The notes beneath the pieces are model-generated. The model was given only the letters and a program-made list of their open reading frames with translations. It ran no database searches and was not told where the DNA came from. This document shows positions 48,450 to 57,711 of a stretch of DNA of 64,000 nucleotides, piece by piece (the stretch's first letter is position 1; the number at the start of each line of letters is the position of its first letter). Source of the stretch: Acidobacteriota bacterium. GTDB lineage: Bacteria; Acidobacteriota; Terriglobia; Terriglobales; Acidobacteriaceae. The translations under genes and the position numbers were made by a program. The stretch spans positions 1-64,000 of the forward strand of contig JABDHA010000001.1 in the NCBI GenBank assembly GCA_013285705.1, given 5' to 3'.

Positions 48450-49526
48450 ATGTTTGAGCGTTTAGAACAGTTCGCAGCCCGCTATGAGGAATTAGGCGAG
48501 CAGCTCGCCTTGCCGGAGATCGTTTCCGATCAGCAGAAATATCAGAAGATTGCCAAACAGCATCGCGACCTGCAGGATGTCGTCGAGAAGTATCGCGAAT
48601 ATAAGCAGATAGAGACGGGTATCGCCGACGCTACAGCGATGCTGAATGAGGCGGATGCCGATATCCGCACCATGGCGGAAGAAGAGCTCGCCGCACTGGA
48701 AGAGCGCCTGCCGAAGATTGAAGAAGATTTGAAGCTGTCGCTGCTGCCGAAAGACCCAAATGACGAGAAGAACGTCATCCTTGAAATTCGTGCCGGCACG
48801 GGCGGCGACGAGGCTTCGTTGTTTGCGGCAGAGATGTTCCGCATGTACTCGCGCTTTGCCGAGCAGCATCGCTGGAAGGTCGAGGTTCTGTCGAGCTCCG
48901 ATTCTTCTGTGGGCGGATTGAAGGAAGTCATCGCCATCATTGAAGGCGACAAGGTCTACTCGCAGCTGAAGTATGAGAGCGGCGTCCATCGCGTGCAGCG
49001 CGTGCCGGCAACGGAGACGCAGGGCCGCGTGCATACCTCCGCCGTGACTGTCGCCGTGCTGCCGGAAGCCGAAGATGTCGATGTCAAAATCGAAGCGAAA
49101 GATTTGCGCATCGATACATTCTGCTCATCCGGTCCCGGTGGCCAATCGGTGAACACGACCTACTCGGCCGTACGCATTACGCACATTCCGACAAACACGG
49201 TCGTCAGCTGCCAGGATGAAAAGTCGCAGATCAAGAACCGCGAAAAAGGTATGCGCGTGCTGCGTGCCCGCCTCTATGAAATCGAGATGGAGAAGCAGCA
49301 GCAGGCGTTGGCCAAGGAGCGCAAGCAGCAGGTTGGGTCTGGCGACCGCAGCGAGAAGATTCGCACCTATAACTTCCCGCAAAACCGCTTGACCGACCAT
49401 CGCATCGGGTTGACGATCCACCAGCTGGCCGACGTGATGGAAGGCAGGCTGCAATCTGTGATTGACGCACTGACCTCGCATTTCAACGCGGAGCGACTGA
49501 AGGCTGAGACAGCTTCCGCCGCATAA
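48450..49526 (+). CDS. prfA: Peptide chain release factor 1
   Basis: The 358-residue protein contains the stop-codon reading PxT motif PAT ([15 protein letters not shown]) and the catalytic GGQ (230-232) in [22 protein letters not shown]1 terminates translation at UAA and UAG. The start ATG at 48450 follows CGAGAAAGC. It is the first gene of a prfA-prmC pair, which is a common arrangement. Upstream there is an 11-codon mini-frame (48331-48366) of uncertain meaning. Confidence 0.97.
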   Translation: MFERLEQFAARYEELGEQLALPEIVSDQQKYQKIAKQHRDLQDVVEKYREYKQIETGIADATAMLNEADADIRTMAEEELAALEERLPKIEEDLKLSLLPKDPNDEKNVILEIRAGTGGDEASLFAAEMFRMYSRFAEQHRWKVEVLSSSDSSVGGLKEVIAIIEGDKVYSQLKYESGVHRVQRVPATETQGRVHTSAVTVAVLPEAEDVDVKIEAKDLRIDTFCSSGPGGQSVNTTYSAVRITHIPTNTVVSCQDEKSQIKNREKGMRVLRARLYEIEMEKQQQALAKERKQQVGSGDRSEKIRTYNFPQNRLTDHRIGLTIHQLADVMEGRLQSVIDALTSHFNAERLKAETASAA

Positions 49527-49555
49527 GGTGCTGCGCGCTTCGCGTCTTCTTGCTC

Positions 49556-50398
49556 ATGCAATCACTCACTCTCTATCAAGCGCTTGCCCAAGGTGCAAGC
49601 AAACTCTCCGGCATCACGGCGCAGCCGCGTCGCGATGCCGAATTGTTTTTACTGCATCTGATCGGCCGCGACCGCGCTTTTCTGCTGACGCATCCTGATA
49701 CGCCGCTTACCGCCGAGCAGGTTGCGCAATATGAGAGTTGGCTGGAACGCCGCGCTGCACATGAGCCCGTCCAGTACATTCTTGGTGAGCAGGAGTTCTT
49801 CGGTCTGACATTTACTGTCACACGCGACGTTTTGATTCCGCGTCCTGAGACGGAGCACCTGGTCGAAGCCCTGCTTGCGCGGGTTCCGCACGATCAGCCG
49901 CTGCGTATCGCTGATATCGGTACCGGTTCTGGAGCCATCGCCGTTGCATTGACTCATGCTTTGCCGCAGGCACAGGTCACGGCGCTGGATATTTCTGCCG
50001 CTGCTCTTGCTGTGGCGAAGGGCAACGCCGAAACGCATCGCGTCGCTGACCGGATGCGCTTTCTCACATCCGATTTGTTAAGCGCCGTTGCGGGTGAGCG
50101 TTTTGATGCGATCGTCTCGAATCCTCCTTATGTTGCGGACAGCGATCGCGCCTCTCTGGAGCCGCAGGTGCGCGACTACGAGCCAGCATCGGCGCTTTTT
50201 GCCGGGCCGTCGGGGCTCGATGTGTATGAGCGGCTGATTCCGGAAGCATATGAAGCGCTTAAACCTGGCGGCTGGTTGCTGATGGAGATCGGGCAAGGGC
50301 AGCGGGATGCCCTGGCGCAACTCCTTTCCGGCTGGAGCCAGATCAGTTTTGTCGACGACTTGCAGGGGATTCCGCGGGTCGCCTGCGCGCAGCGATAG
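49556..50398 (+). CDS. prmC: Peptide chain release factor N5-glutamine methyltransferase
   Basis: The 280-residue protein has the PrmC/HemK signatures: N-terminal helical domain (AEQVAQYESWLERRAAHEPVQYILGEQEFFG), RPETEHLVEALL, motif I IADIGTGSGAIAVALTHALPQ, and catalytic NPPY (189-192) in IVSNPPYVA. It methylates Gln of the GGQ motif of RF1 and RF2, which are encoded elsewhere or just upstream (prfA). The ATG at 49556 is 29 bp after prfA, indicating co-transcription. Confidence 0.95.
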   Translation: MQSLTLYQALAQGASKLSGITAQPRRDAELFLLHLIGRDRAFLLTHPDTPLTAEQVAQYESWLERRAAHEPVQYILGEQEFFGLTFTVTRDVLIPRPETEHLVEALLARVPHDQPLRIADIGTGSGAIAVALTHALPQAQVTALDISAAALAVAKGNAETHRVADRMRFLTSDLLSAVAGERFDAIVSNPPYVADSDRASLEPQVRDYEPASALFAGPSGLDVYERLIPEAYEALKPGGWLLMEIGQGQRDALAQLLSGWSQISFVDDLQGIPRVACAQR

Positions 50399-50413
50399 GC
50401 ATAAACTGGAAGC

Positions 50414-51670
50414 ATGACCACTGCCGCACTTGCCGCCGAACGACTGACTCACGAACAGAAACTGGACCGTCTTGCCGAAGTTGCCGTCCGCGTCGGGCTG
50501 GGCCTGGAACGCGGTCAGGAGCTGGTGATGACCGCCTCGCTCGATTCGCTGGCGCTGGCTCGCCGCATCACGGAGCATGCGTATCGCGTCGGAGCTTCGC
50601 TGGTGACGACGCTCTTCAACGACGATGAGGCGGCGCTGATGCGCTACCGCTTTGCACCAGACGAGAGCTTTGATCGCGCTCCCGCGTGGTTGTATGACGG
50701 CATGGGCGCTGCCTTCAAGAGCGGCGCTGCGCGGCTGGCGATTGCGGGAGCGAATCCATCGCTGCTTTCGAATGAAGATCCGGACAAAGTGGGACGGGCG
50801 AACCGGGCGGTATCGCAGGCGTACCGGCCGGCACTGGAGCTGATTACGCGGCATGAGATTAACTGGACGATCGTGGCCAGCGCTACGCCAGCCTGGGCGG
50901 CGGCGATGTTTCCCGGCGATGCTCAAGATGTTGCGCTAGCCAAGCTGTGGGACGCCATCTTCGCGTCTTCACGTGTCGATACCGATGACCCTGTCGCGGC
51001 ATGGAAGGCGCACGATGCCGGGTTGCATACGCGTGCTGCGTATCTGAACGAAAAGCGGTATGCGGCGCTGCAATATCGTGGGCCAGGGACCGATTTCCGG
51101 CTGGGCTTGTCCGACGATCATCTGTGGCTTGGCGGCGGCACTACGGCGGGGAATGGCGCGTATTGCATTCCTAACATGCCGACCGAGGAGGTCTTTACCA
51201 CTCCGCACAAGAACCGCGCCGATGGTACGGTGACGGCGACCAAGCCGCTCTCGCACCAGGGGACGATGATCGAGGGCATCCAGGTACGCTTCGAAGGCGG
51301 ACGCATCGTCGAGGCTCGCGCTACGAAGGGGCAGGAAGTGCTGCAGAGGCTGATCGACACCGATGAGGGGGCGCGACGGCTGGGTGAGGTGGCGCTGGTG
51401 CCGCATTCGTCGCCGATTGCAGCGAGCGGACTGCTCTTCTTCAATACGCTCTTTGACGAGAATGCTGCCTGCCACATCGCGCTGGGGCAGGCTTACAGTT
51501 CTTGCCTGATCGATGGTGACAAGCTCACGCCGGAGCAGCTTGCGGCGAAGGGCGCGAATGACAGCCTGATCCATGTGGACTGGATGATCGGATCGGACAA
51601 GCTGGATATTGACGGCATTACTTTCTCTGGTGCGGCTGAGCCTTTGATGCGGCAGGGTGAGTGGGTGTAG
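50414..51670 (+). CDS. Aminopeptidase of family M29
   Basis: The 418-residue cytoplasmic metallopeptidase matches M29 (aminopeptidase T-like): LAEVAVRVGLGLERGQELVMTASL, YDGMGAAFKSGAARLAIAGANP, and the metal-ligand region NMPTEEVFTTPHKNRADGTV (Glu), VPHSSPIAASGLLFFNTLFDENAACHIALGQAY (His, His) and LIHVDWMIGSDKLDIDG (Asp). It removes N-terminal amino acids from peptides. It starts 15 bp after prmC and may be the third gene of that transcript. Confidence 0.92.
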   Translation: MTTAALAAERLTHEQKLDRLAEVAVRVGLGLERGQELVMTASLDSLALARRITEHAYRVGASLVTTLFNDDEAALMRYRFAPDESFDRAPAWLYDGMGAAFKSGAARLAIAGANPSLLSNEDPDKVGRANRAVSQAYRPALELITRHEINWTIVASATPAWAAAMFPGDAQDVALAKLWDAIFASSRVDTDDPVAAWKAHDAGLHTRAAYLNEKRYAALQYRGPGTDFRLGLSDDHLWLGGGTTAGNGAYCIPNMPTEEVFTTPHKNRADGTVTATKPLSHQGTMIEGIQVRFEGGRIVEARATKGQEVLQRLIDTDEGARRLGEVALVPHSSPIAASGLLFFNTLFDENAACHIALGQAYSSCLIDGDKLTPEQLAAKGANDSLIHVDWMIGSDKLDIDGITFSGAAEPLMRQGEWV

Positions 51671-51725
51671 ACCCCCTCCCCTGTTTCTGTAAATTCGTCC
51701 AAATACAGGTGGTTGCATGTGTTGA
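51670..51725. repeat. Direct repeat element A flanking the GGCT-like gene
   Basis: GACCCCCTCCCCT, then TAAATTC...CCAAATACAGGTGGTTGCATG, starts at the M29 gene stop codon. A related copy occurs at 52687-52740 (GACCCCTCCCCT...TAAATTCACCCAAGTAAAGGTAGTTGCATG). The two flank the gamma-glutamylcyclotransferase-like gene in the same orientation. Confidence 0.7.
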
Positions 51726-51952
51726 GTTCCTTTCACATGCACTACGCGCGGTCTTAAAGACCTATCCTTCGACTGCCTCAGGGGCAGGCTGGTATCCCGC
51801 GAAATATTCGGCTCCGCTCAGGGGCTGCAACATCAGCTGGACATCCTTAGGGCGGATGGATAGTATTGGCCCGCGCTTCCAAATATCAAAAAAAATTAGC
51901 GCTCTCACCAATTCATTTTGTTTCCCGCCTGTGAAATTTCAAACACTAGTGC

Positions 51953-52600
51953 ATGGAGGGATTCTTGAACTACATCTTTGGATACGGATCGTTGATTGAG
52001 CAGGCATCTCGAACGAGGACGACGGCGGCGGCGATATATGTGCTCCCGGCCAAGGTTAAAGGGTTTGCCCGTGGTTGGTGGGCTCGTACCGGGGTCGTCG
52101 GTTTTTCCACCACGTTTGCCGGCGCAATTCCCAAAGAATTGGCTTTCATGAACGGAGTCGTGTACGCAGTGAGTGACGACGAGCTGGACCGCACCGACAA
52201 GCGCGAATCAGGTTATACGCGGACCGACATTACCAAATCGGTTGAGATTCTTGGGGGCAGCTTCAAGCCGGAAGGCAAAGTCTGGGTCTACCTCAACAAA
52301 TTCAATGACGAGCAGGAGCTGAAGAACAGTCTGCCGTCGGCCGAGTTTCCTATCGTGCAATCGTACGTCGACATCTGCCTGGCCGGCTGCCTGCAAATTC
52401 AACAGGGATTTCCTGAGGCAGGGAACTTCGCAGCGGAGTTCATCCAATCCACGCAAGAATGGTCGACGTATTGGGAGAACGATCGCGCCAACCCGCGCCG
52501 GCCATTTGCTATTCCCATGGCGCAGGACATCGATGTATTGCTCCAGAAACATCTGCCCACCTACTTTCCGGAAATCCGCCTTGCCCCAGGGCGGTGGTAA
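51953..52600 (+). CDS. Gamma-glutamylcyclotransferase-like protein (GGCT fold)
   Basis: The 215-residue protein begins MEGFLNYIFGYGSL, the substrate-binding YGSL loop of the GGCT/AIG2-like fold, and contains GVVYAVSDDELDRTDKRESGYTR, the usual region with the catalytic Glu. C-terminal Pro/Trp-rich sequence is unusual. Members cleave gamma-glutamyl amines or act in cyclotransfer; the substrate is not predictable. No ribosome binding site precedes the ATG; a TTG at 51965, with GGAGGG close ahead, is another possible start. The gene is enclosed by direct repeats. Confidence 0.78.
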   Translation: MEGFLNYIFGYGSLIEQASRTRTTAAAIYVLPAKVKGFARGWWARTGVVGFSTTFAGAIPKELAFMNGVVYAVSDDELDRTDKRESGYTRTDITKSVEILGGSFKPEGKVWVYLNKFNDEQELKNSLPSAEFPIVQSYVDICLAGCLQIQQGFPEAGNFAAEFIQSTQEWSTYWENDRANPRRPFAIPMAQDIDVLLQKHLPTYFPEIRLAPGRW

Positions 52601-52633
52601 CCCCGGCGATTTCCTGGTAGGATCTGCCCCATT

Positions 52634-52740
52634 CAATCCAAAAAGAAGGCTTGAATGGGGCACCCGGCCGTTGATCCGCCTTGAATGACCCCTCCCCTAT
52701 GTTTTTCGTAAATTCACCCAAGTAAAGGTAGTTGCATGCA
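52634..52740. repeat. Hairpin element and direct repeat element B
   Basis: TGCCCCATTCAA (52626-52637) and TTGAATGGGGCA (52651-52662) form a perfect 12-bp stem; a relative of this element is at 3043-3069. It is followed at 52687-52740 by the second copy of the GACCCC/TAAATTC/GTTGCATG repeat seen at 51670. The remaining sequence up to 52976, other than the terminator, shows nothing notable. Confidence 0.7.
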
Positions 52741-52778
52741 TTTCATTCGCGCCAATTCACTGTGCGGCGTGTGGAAAT

Positions 52779-52815
52779 GAAAAAAGCCCGCTGACCGCAG
52801 CGGGCTTTATTTTTG
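52779..52815 (+). terminator. Rho-independent terminator after the GGCT-like gene
   Basis: AAAAAAGCCCGCTG and CAGCGGGCTTTATTTTT form a stem with an ACCG loop and strong T run. It lies about 180 bp past the gene stop. Confidence 0.85.
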
Positions 52816-52976
52816 CTCTCTATTTCCAGGATAGCTGATACGGAGATAAACGTACGCCAGTAGTCGTTGCAACGACGATTATTTTTTTAGTTATTTCCCA
52901 TTTTGGGAGCTACTTGGGGCTCTCTGGTCGAATCGTCTGCCACAGTCTGTCCATCCAAACGTCACGAGGTGATTGT

Positions 52977-53969
52977 ATGCCGAAGGTGGTTCGCTTCCAT
53001 GAAGTGGGCGGTCCGGAAGTTCTGAAGTTTGAAGAAGTGCCGTCGCCGGAGCCGGGCAAGGGAGAAGTGCGGTTGAAGGTCGAGGCGATTGGGCTGAATC
53101 GGGCTGAGTCGATGTTTTACCACGGACAGTATATTTACGCGCCTTACTTGCCGGCGGGGCTTGGATATGAAGCGGCAGGCGTGGTGGAGGCTGTTGGGCC
53201 GGATGTGGACAAGAGCTGGATCGGGAAGCAGGTTTCGACGATTCCAGCGTTTTCGCTGCACGATTACAGCATGGTGGGCGAGGAAGTGCTGGCTCCGGTG
53301 GCGGCGCTGGGTGAGTATCCGGCGAACCTGTCGGCAGCGGAGGGCGCGGCGATCTGGATGCAGTATGTGACCGCATATGGCGCACTGATTGGGATTGCGG
53401 GACTGACGAAGGGCGATTTGGTGGTGATCCCAGCGGCATCGAGCAGCGTGGGGATTGCGGCGATTGAGATTGCGAAGGCTGAGGGTGCGGTATCGATTGC
53501 CACGACGCGGAAGAGCGGCAAGAAGGCTGAGCTGACGGCGCTGGGTGCCGATCATGTGATTGCGACCGAAGAAGAGGATTTTGTGGCACGCGTGCTCGAG
53601 ATTACAGACGGCAAGGGCGCGCGGGTGATCTTCGACCCGGTGGCGGGGCCGTTTCTCGAAAAGCTGGTGGAAGTGACGCAGCCGCAGGGGATCATTTTCC
53701 AGTATGGAGCGCTGTCGGGGCAGGCGACTCCGCTGCCGCTGGTTCCGGTGCTCAGCAACGGATTGACGATTCGCGGCTATACGCTGATGGAGTTTACGCG
53801 CGTTCCGGAGAAGCTTACCCCGGCCAAAAAGTACGTCTATGACCGGCTGGCGGATGGACGGTTTGTTCCCAAGATTGCGAAGACGTTTCCATTTGCGCAG
53901 GTGGTGGAGGCTTACCGCTATCTGGAGTCGAATGCGCAGGTGGGGAAGATTGTGGTTACGGTGGAATAG
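52977..53969 (+). CDS. NADPH:quinone oxidoreductase-like MDR family protein
   Basis: The start at 52977 follows GAGGTGA. The 330-residue medium-chain reductase/dehydrogenase shows the GroES-like domain (VRLKVEAIGLNRAESMFYHGQYIYAPYLPAGLGYEAAGVVEAVG) and a Rossmann domain with VVIPAASSSVGIAAIEIAKAEGA. It lacks the zinc-binding Cys cluster of alcohol dehydrogenases, so it is a zinc-independent quinone oxidoreductase type, reducing quinones or enones with NADPH. It lies upstream of an AraC-type gene and is followed by a terminator. Confidence 0.9.
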   Translation: MPKVVRFHEVGGPEVLKFEEVPSPEPGKGEVRLKVEAIGLNRAESMFYHGQYIYAPYLPAGLGYEAAGVVEAVGPDVDKSWIGKQVSTIPAFSLHDYSMVGEEVLAPVAALGEYPANLSAAEGAAIWMQYVTAYGALIGIAGLTKGDLVVIPAASSSVGIAAIEIAKAEGAVSIATTRKSGKKAELTALGADHVIATEEEDFVARVLEITDGKGARVIFDPVAGPFLEKLVEVTQPQGIIFQYGALSGQATPLPLVPVLSNGLTIRGYTLMEFTRVPEKLTPAKKYVYDRLADGRFVPKIAKTFPFAQVVEAYRYLESNAQVGKIVVTVE

Positions 53970-54033
53970 AACAAGCTGCCCGCGTGTTGTAAAGGTGTAC
54001 TCATTCGTGGCTATTTCATCAGACGGTTGGTGC

Positions 54034-54065
54034 ACGGACAGCGCCGTAAAGGCGCTGTCCGTTTT
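54034..54065 (+). terminator. Rho-independent terminator after the quinone oxidoreductase gene
   Basis: ACGGACAGCGCC (54034-54045) pairs with GGCGCTGTCCGT (54051-54062) around GTAAA, followed by TTTT. It ends 8 bases before the AraC-type gene's ATG, so readthrough would feed that gene. Confidence 0.9.
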
Positions 54066-54073
54066 GGAGAGTT

Positions 54074-54916
54074 ATGAACGAGCAATTCCCTTCCAGTTCA
54101 ACGCCAGTTTCCATGACAGGGGAATTGCCTGCGGTAAGCATCGCTGAATTCTCAGCGGTCAAGGGCGAGTGGACCATTCCAGCGATCAAGGATGTGAGTC
54201 TCGCTTTGTCGCTTTCAAATTTTTCCGCCAGCTGGCGCGGTTCGCGCGGGCTGCGGTCTGAAGCTATGAGTGCAGGCACGGTAGCCATTTGCGAAGTCGA
54301 CCGGGAACGAAGCTTCGACATGCGAAATGATGCGAATTTTGCTGTTGTGCTGGTGCGGAATGAAGCTTTGGAACTGGTCGGGCGAGATGGCAGTGTTGGC
54401 GGTGAATTGCAGCCAAACGATGTTCTTGAAGATCAGACTCTGCGCAGGCTCATGACTGTTTTAGTTGAAGAAAAACGGAACGGCTTCAAAAGCGGAGCAT
54501 TCTTTCTGGACGGTGTAGCAACGGCATTGGCAAGTTATCTTGTGCATCACTATTCCACGATGCCGCTGGGGAAAGTAAGCGTGCGCGGAGGAATGGCACC
54601 CGCGATTCTGCGCCGGTGCATTGAGTTTATGGAATCGCGTCTAGAGGGGGATCTCAAACTGGGCGATTTGGCGCGCGAAGCGGGCTTGAGCACATCGCAC
54701 TTTGTTCGTAGCTTTCGCGAGAGCACGGGAAAGACACCTTATCAGTTTGTGCTCCACAGGCGCGTGGAGAGAGCTCGGGCTTTGATGCGGGATCCCCGCG
54801 TTTCTCTCACCGAGGTTGCGCTGGCGAGCGGCTTTGCCGATCAACATCATCTGGCAAACGTCTTTCGACGTATGACCAGGATGACGCCAAGCAGTTATCG
54901 CCGCTCGTTGCAGTAG
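54074..54916 (+). CDS. AraC family transcriptional regulator
   Basis: The 280-residue protein has a variable N-terminal sensing region (about 1-175) and a C-terminal double-HTH AraC domain: YMESRLEGDLKLGDLAREAGLSTSHFVRSFRESTGKTPYQFVLHRRVERARALM and VALASGFADQHHLANVFRRMTRMTPSSYRR. GGAGAG precedes the ATG. It is convergent with the cupin gene (3 bp between stops) and next to a quinone oxidoreductase, so control of one of these is plausible but not shown. Confidence 0.92.
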   Translation: MNEQFPSSSTPVSMTGELPAVSIAEFSAVKGEWTIPAIKDVSLALSLSNFSASWRGSRGLRSEAMSAGTVAICEVDRERSFDMRNDANFAVVLVRNEALELVGRDGSVGGELQPNDVLEDQTLRRLMTVLVEEKRNGFKSGAFFLDGVATALASYLVHHYSTMPLGKVSVRGGMAPAILRRCIEFMESRLEGDLKLGDLAREAGLSTSHFVRSFRESTGKTPYQFVLHRRVERARALMRDPRVSLTEVALASGFADQHHLANVFRRMTRMTPSSYRRSLQ

Positions 54917-54919
54917 CTG

Positions 54920-55510
54920 TTATCGCTGTCCAGATGGTGCGTTGTGGTTTCGCTTTTCGATTTCGCGGAATACTTCCAGGCCATTGCTAGCGTTCATTTG
55001 CGGGGCGTACATGTGGACCTTCATCGCGTCGTTCAGCAGTTGAAGGTATTGCTCCCCGTCAGCCTCGGTCGGTTCCTTCGGAGCCGGAAGCGGATCGTCG
55101 ATATTCACGGTTGGAGCGTAGGTCTCAAAGAAGACCTCATGGTAATACACGGATGCGCTGAGAAAGCGGCTTGGCTTGTCTGTGCGATTGTGAAACGTGT
55201 GCAGCGCGTTCATGGGAGCAACGAGGGTGTCTCCGGGACCGCAGCGCACCCACTCTTCTTTTCCATTTTCGTCGATGCGTAGGAAGTCAGTGTGTCCTGA
55301 GATGATGTAGAAGACCTCTGCATACGGGTGGCTGTGTATGGGAATGCCTCTTCCGGGAGGCAGGTCCATTTCATAGATGCTGGTGGTGTATCCGGTGTCC
55401 TCGCCGGTGGCTTTCCAGGTCAGACGCAAACCTGCGGCTTCTTGTGTCCGGCCTTCTCTCGGGCCTAGTTTTTTCACTCCCTTGCTGGCAACGATTGTTT
55501 GCAGATCCAA
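54920..55510 (-). CDS. Cupin domain protein
   Basis: The 196-residue protein has the cupin motifs PIHSHPYAEVFYIISGHTDF (metal-ligand His, His, Glu) and PGDTLVAPMNALHTFHNRT (His). The metal-binding HxHx4-6E ... H pattern is complete, so a metal-dependent sugar isomerase, dioxygenase or binding role is possible; no specific family is recognised. It is transcribed toward the AraC gene. Confidence 0.88.
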   Translation of the reverse strand: MDLQTIVASKGVKKLGPREGRTQEAAGLRLTWKATGEDTGYTTSIYEMDLPPGRGIPIHSHPYAEVFYIISGHTDFLRIDENGKEEWVRCGPGDTLVAPMNALHTFHNRTDKPSRFLSASVYYHEVFFETYAPTVNIDDPLPAPKEPTEADGEQYLQLLNDAMKVHMYAPQMNASNGLEVFREIEKRNHNAPSGQR

Positions 55511-55627
55511 TTTTTTACTCCTGCTTGGTGATTAGGCGAGTGATTGATCTCGCTTCTTTATGACAGCAGTCTTTGCAGGAGCGCGAGTATTGGAAATAAC
55601 TGTGGTGTGCAGGATCTGATTATCGAT

Positions 55628-56845
55628 CTATTTGGAGCGCGGGGCGATCAGGCTTTGGTAGAGGTCGATGGTCTGGTCGGCGATGGCGGTCCAGGAGAAG
55701 TGTTCTTCGACGCGCTTGCGGCCTGCGTGGCCGAACTGTTTTGCTTTGGTCCGGTCGGCCAGCAGCTCGGAGAGTTTTGCTGCGAGGTCGCGGGCGAACT
55801 TGTCGGGGTTGGTGGGGAAGCTGGTTACCGGGTCCTGTTCGAAGGGAACGAGATAGCCGGTGACGTTGTCGACGACGACTTCGAGGATGCCTCCGGTGGC
55901 GCTGGCGACGACGGGTGCCTGGCAGGCCATCGCTTCGAGGTTGATGATGCCGAAGGGCTCATAGACAGACGGGCAGCAGAAGACGGCGCAGTTGCTGTAG
56001 AGCTGGATGGCCTCCTGCTTGGTGACCATCTTGTCGATCCAGACGATGTTAGCGCTGTGGGCGCGAGCTTCTTCGACTTTGCTGCGCATCTCGGTGAGGA
56101 TCTCGGGGGTGTCGGGTGCTCCGGCGCAGAGGACCACTTGGGTGTTTGGCGGCAGGTGGCGGATGGCGTCGACGAGATGGGTGACGCCTTTCTGCCGTGT
56201 GATGCGGCCTACGAAGAGGATGTAGGGCTGGCTGAGGTCCACGCCTAAGCCGGGGAGTTCTGAGGTGTCGGTGGTCTTCTGATATTGCGCGAGATCGATG
56301 CCGTTGTAGATGACGTGGATGCGATCTTCCTGCACGTCGGGGTAGGCGCGTAGGATATCCGCTTTCGTGCCTTTTGATACGGCGATGATGGCGTCCGCAT
56401 CCAGAATTGCCGTCCGTTCCATCCATGAGCTCATGGCATAGCCGCTGCCGAGCTGTTCGGCCTTCCATGCGCGCAGCGGTTCGAGGCTGTGCGTGGTGAG
56501 GACGAAGGGGATGTTGTGCAGCTTCTTGGCGAGGAAGCCGGCCATGGAAACATACCAGGTGTGCGTGTGGACGATGTCCACGTTGGCAAGGCTCTTGACC
56601 TGAAGCAGGTTGAGGCTCATGGCTTCGAGCGCGGTCGAGAATTTCTGCGGATCGCCCTGTGCGAGCTTCTCCCAGGGCTGCGCGCCGCGGACGTGGAGAT
56701 TGGCGTCGTCGGAATTCTGATTGCCCCAGCAGTGGACTTCGACTTCGATCTTTCTGGCGAGCTCGCGGCTGAGGTATTCGACGTGAACTCCGGCGCCACC
56801 GTAGACGTTCGGCGGGTATTCGCGGGTCATGAGGGCTGCTCGCAC
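55628..56845 (-). CDS. Glycogen synthase / GT4 glycosyltransferase (GlgM-like)
   Basis: The GTG at 56845 has GGAGG upstream. The 405-residue GT4-type protein starts MRAALMTREYPPNVYGGAGVHVEYLSREL, the ADP-glucose-dependent actinobacterial GlgA/GlgM opening, followed by VDIVHTHTWYVSMAGFLA, the acceptor/donor region RITRQKGVTHLVDAI and the C-terminal EPFGIINLEAMACQAPVVASATGG (EX7E motif). It makes alpha-glucan from nucleotide sugar; ADP-glucose or maltose-1-phosphate synthesis cannot be distinguished by eye. No partner glycogen genes are in the window. Confidence 0.88.
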   Translation of the reverse strand: MRAALMTREYPPNVYGGAGVHVEYLSRELARKIEVEVHCWGNQNSDDANLHVRGAQPWEKLAQGDPQKFSTALEAMSLNLLQVKSLANVDIVHTHTWYVSMAGFLAKKLHNIPFVLTTHSLEPLRAWKAEQLGSGYAMSSWMERTAILDADAIIAVSKGTKADILRAYPDVQEDRIHVIYNGIDLAQYQKTTDTSELPGLGVDLSQPYILFVGRITRQKGVTHLVDAIRHLPPNTQVVLCAGAPDTPEILTEMRSKVEEARAHSANIVWIDKMVTKQEAIQLYSNCAVFCCPSVYEPFGIINLEAMACQAPVVASATGGILEVVVDNVTGYLVPFEQDPVTSFPTNPDKFARDLAAKLSELLADRTKAKQFGHAGRKRVEEHFSWTAIADQTIDLYQSLIAPRSK

Positions 56846-56938
56846 TTTGTCCTCCGGTGATGGCGTGATTTTGGGTGAGATGCGTGTTTGGACTGCCGAA
56901 GCATTCTAGCGGATTTCGTGAGCGAATGTCCGTGCTTT

Positions 56939-57076
56939 CCCACCCTTCCGCAAACTACGCGAAAGGATGGGGCACCCGTTTTTCATGCTGATACCAAGGA
57001 GAGCGGGCCTTGCGTGCGCAAGGCTTCGCACGAACCTTGTTCGCGCGGGTCCTTCGACTCCGCTCAGGATGACGGC
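56939..57076. repeat. Composite repeat 1 (GGATGGGGCACCC + GCAAGGCTTCGCAC ... GCTCAGGATGAC)
   Basis: CCCACCCTTCCGC ... GCGAAAGGATGGGGCACCC can fold as a hairpin and matches 11139-11172. From about 57009, GCGCAAGGCTTCGCAC ... GGGTCCTTCGACTCCGCTCAGGATGAC matches the region 57712-57785 on the other side of the glutathione peroxidase gene. Confidence 0.75.
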
Positions 57077-57078
57077 GT

Positions 57079-57624
57079 TCATTTTGCCAGTTCGGATTCG
57101 ATGGCGCGGACTAACGCTGGATCGTCGGGAGTGGTGTTGGGAGCGAAGCGAGCGGCTACTGCTCCGTTGCGGGCTACGATGAATTTTTCGAAGTTCCAGA
57201 GGATCTCCGGCGCTTCGTTGGGTTGGACGCCGAAGCGGCGCAGGTCTTCTTCGAAGGGCTCTGCCGATGTGCTGACGGCTGTGGGCTGGGCTTCGATCAG
57301 GGCGCTGTAGAGCGGGTGCTTTTCTTCGCCTACGACGGTGATTTTTTCGTAGAGCGGGAAATCAACGCTGAAGGTGAGGCTGCAGAAGCTTTGGATGTCT
57401 TCATTGGAACCGGGCTCTTGTCCAGCGAAGTCGTTCGAAGGGAAGCCGGTGACGACGAAGCCCTGGTCGCGGTATTTGCGGTAGAGGTTTTCAAGGCCTT
57501 CGTATTGCGGCGTGAGCCCGCACTTGGAGGCTACGTTGACGACGAGGAGGACTTTGCCTTCGTGGTCGGCGAGGGTGGTTTCTTCTCCGGTGATGCGGCG
57601 GACTGGGATGGTCTGGATGCTCAT
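57079..57624 (-). CDS. Glutathione peroxidase
   Basis: The ATG at 57624 (or 57633) gives a protein of about 181 residues with the family core: LVVNVASKCGLTPQYEGLENLYRKY (peroxidatic Cys in place of Sec), FVVTGFPSNDFAGQEPGSNEDI and the catalytic WNFEKFIVARNGAVAARFAP. The thioredoxin-fold enzyme reduces peroxides; bacterial Cys forms often use thioredoxin. It is flanked by direct repeats on both sides. Confidence 0.93.
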   Translation of the reverse strand: MSIQTIPVRRITGEETTLADHEGKVLLVVNVASKCGLTPQYEGLENLYRKYRDQGFVVTGFPSNDFAGQEPGSNEDIQSFCSLTFSVDFPLYEKITVVGEEKHPLYSALIEAQPTAVSTSAEPFEEDLRRFGVQPNEAPEILWNFEKFIVARNGAVAARFAPNTTPDDPALVRAIESELAK

Positions 57625-57711
57625 GGGGGACATTGTAAGTGGTTTTGGTGGATGTTGGGTGAATGGATTCCTACCTGATTTTGCCGGGATGGGTAGGTGG
57701 AACCGAACTGC

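Noticed and set aside
52962-54035. 357-residue open frame on the minus strand
   Set aside because: It is antisense to the quinone oxidoreductase gene with Arg/His-rich composition and no domain.
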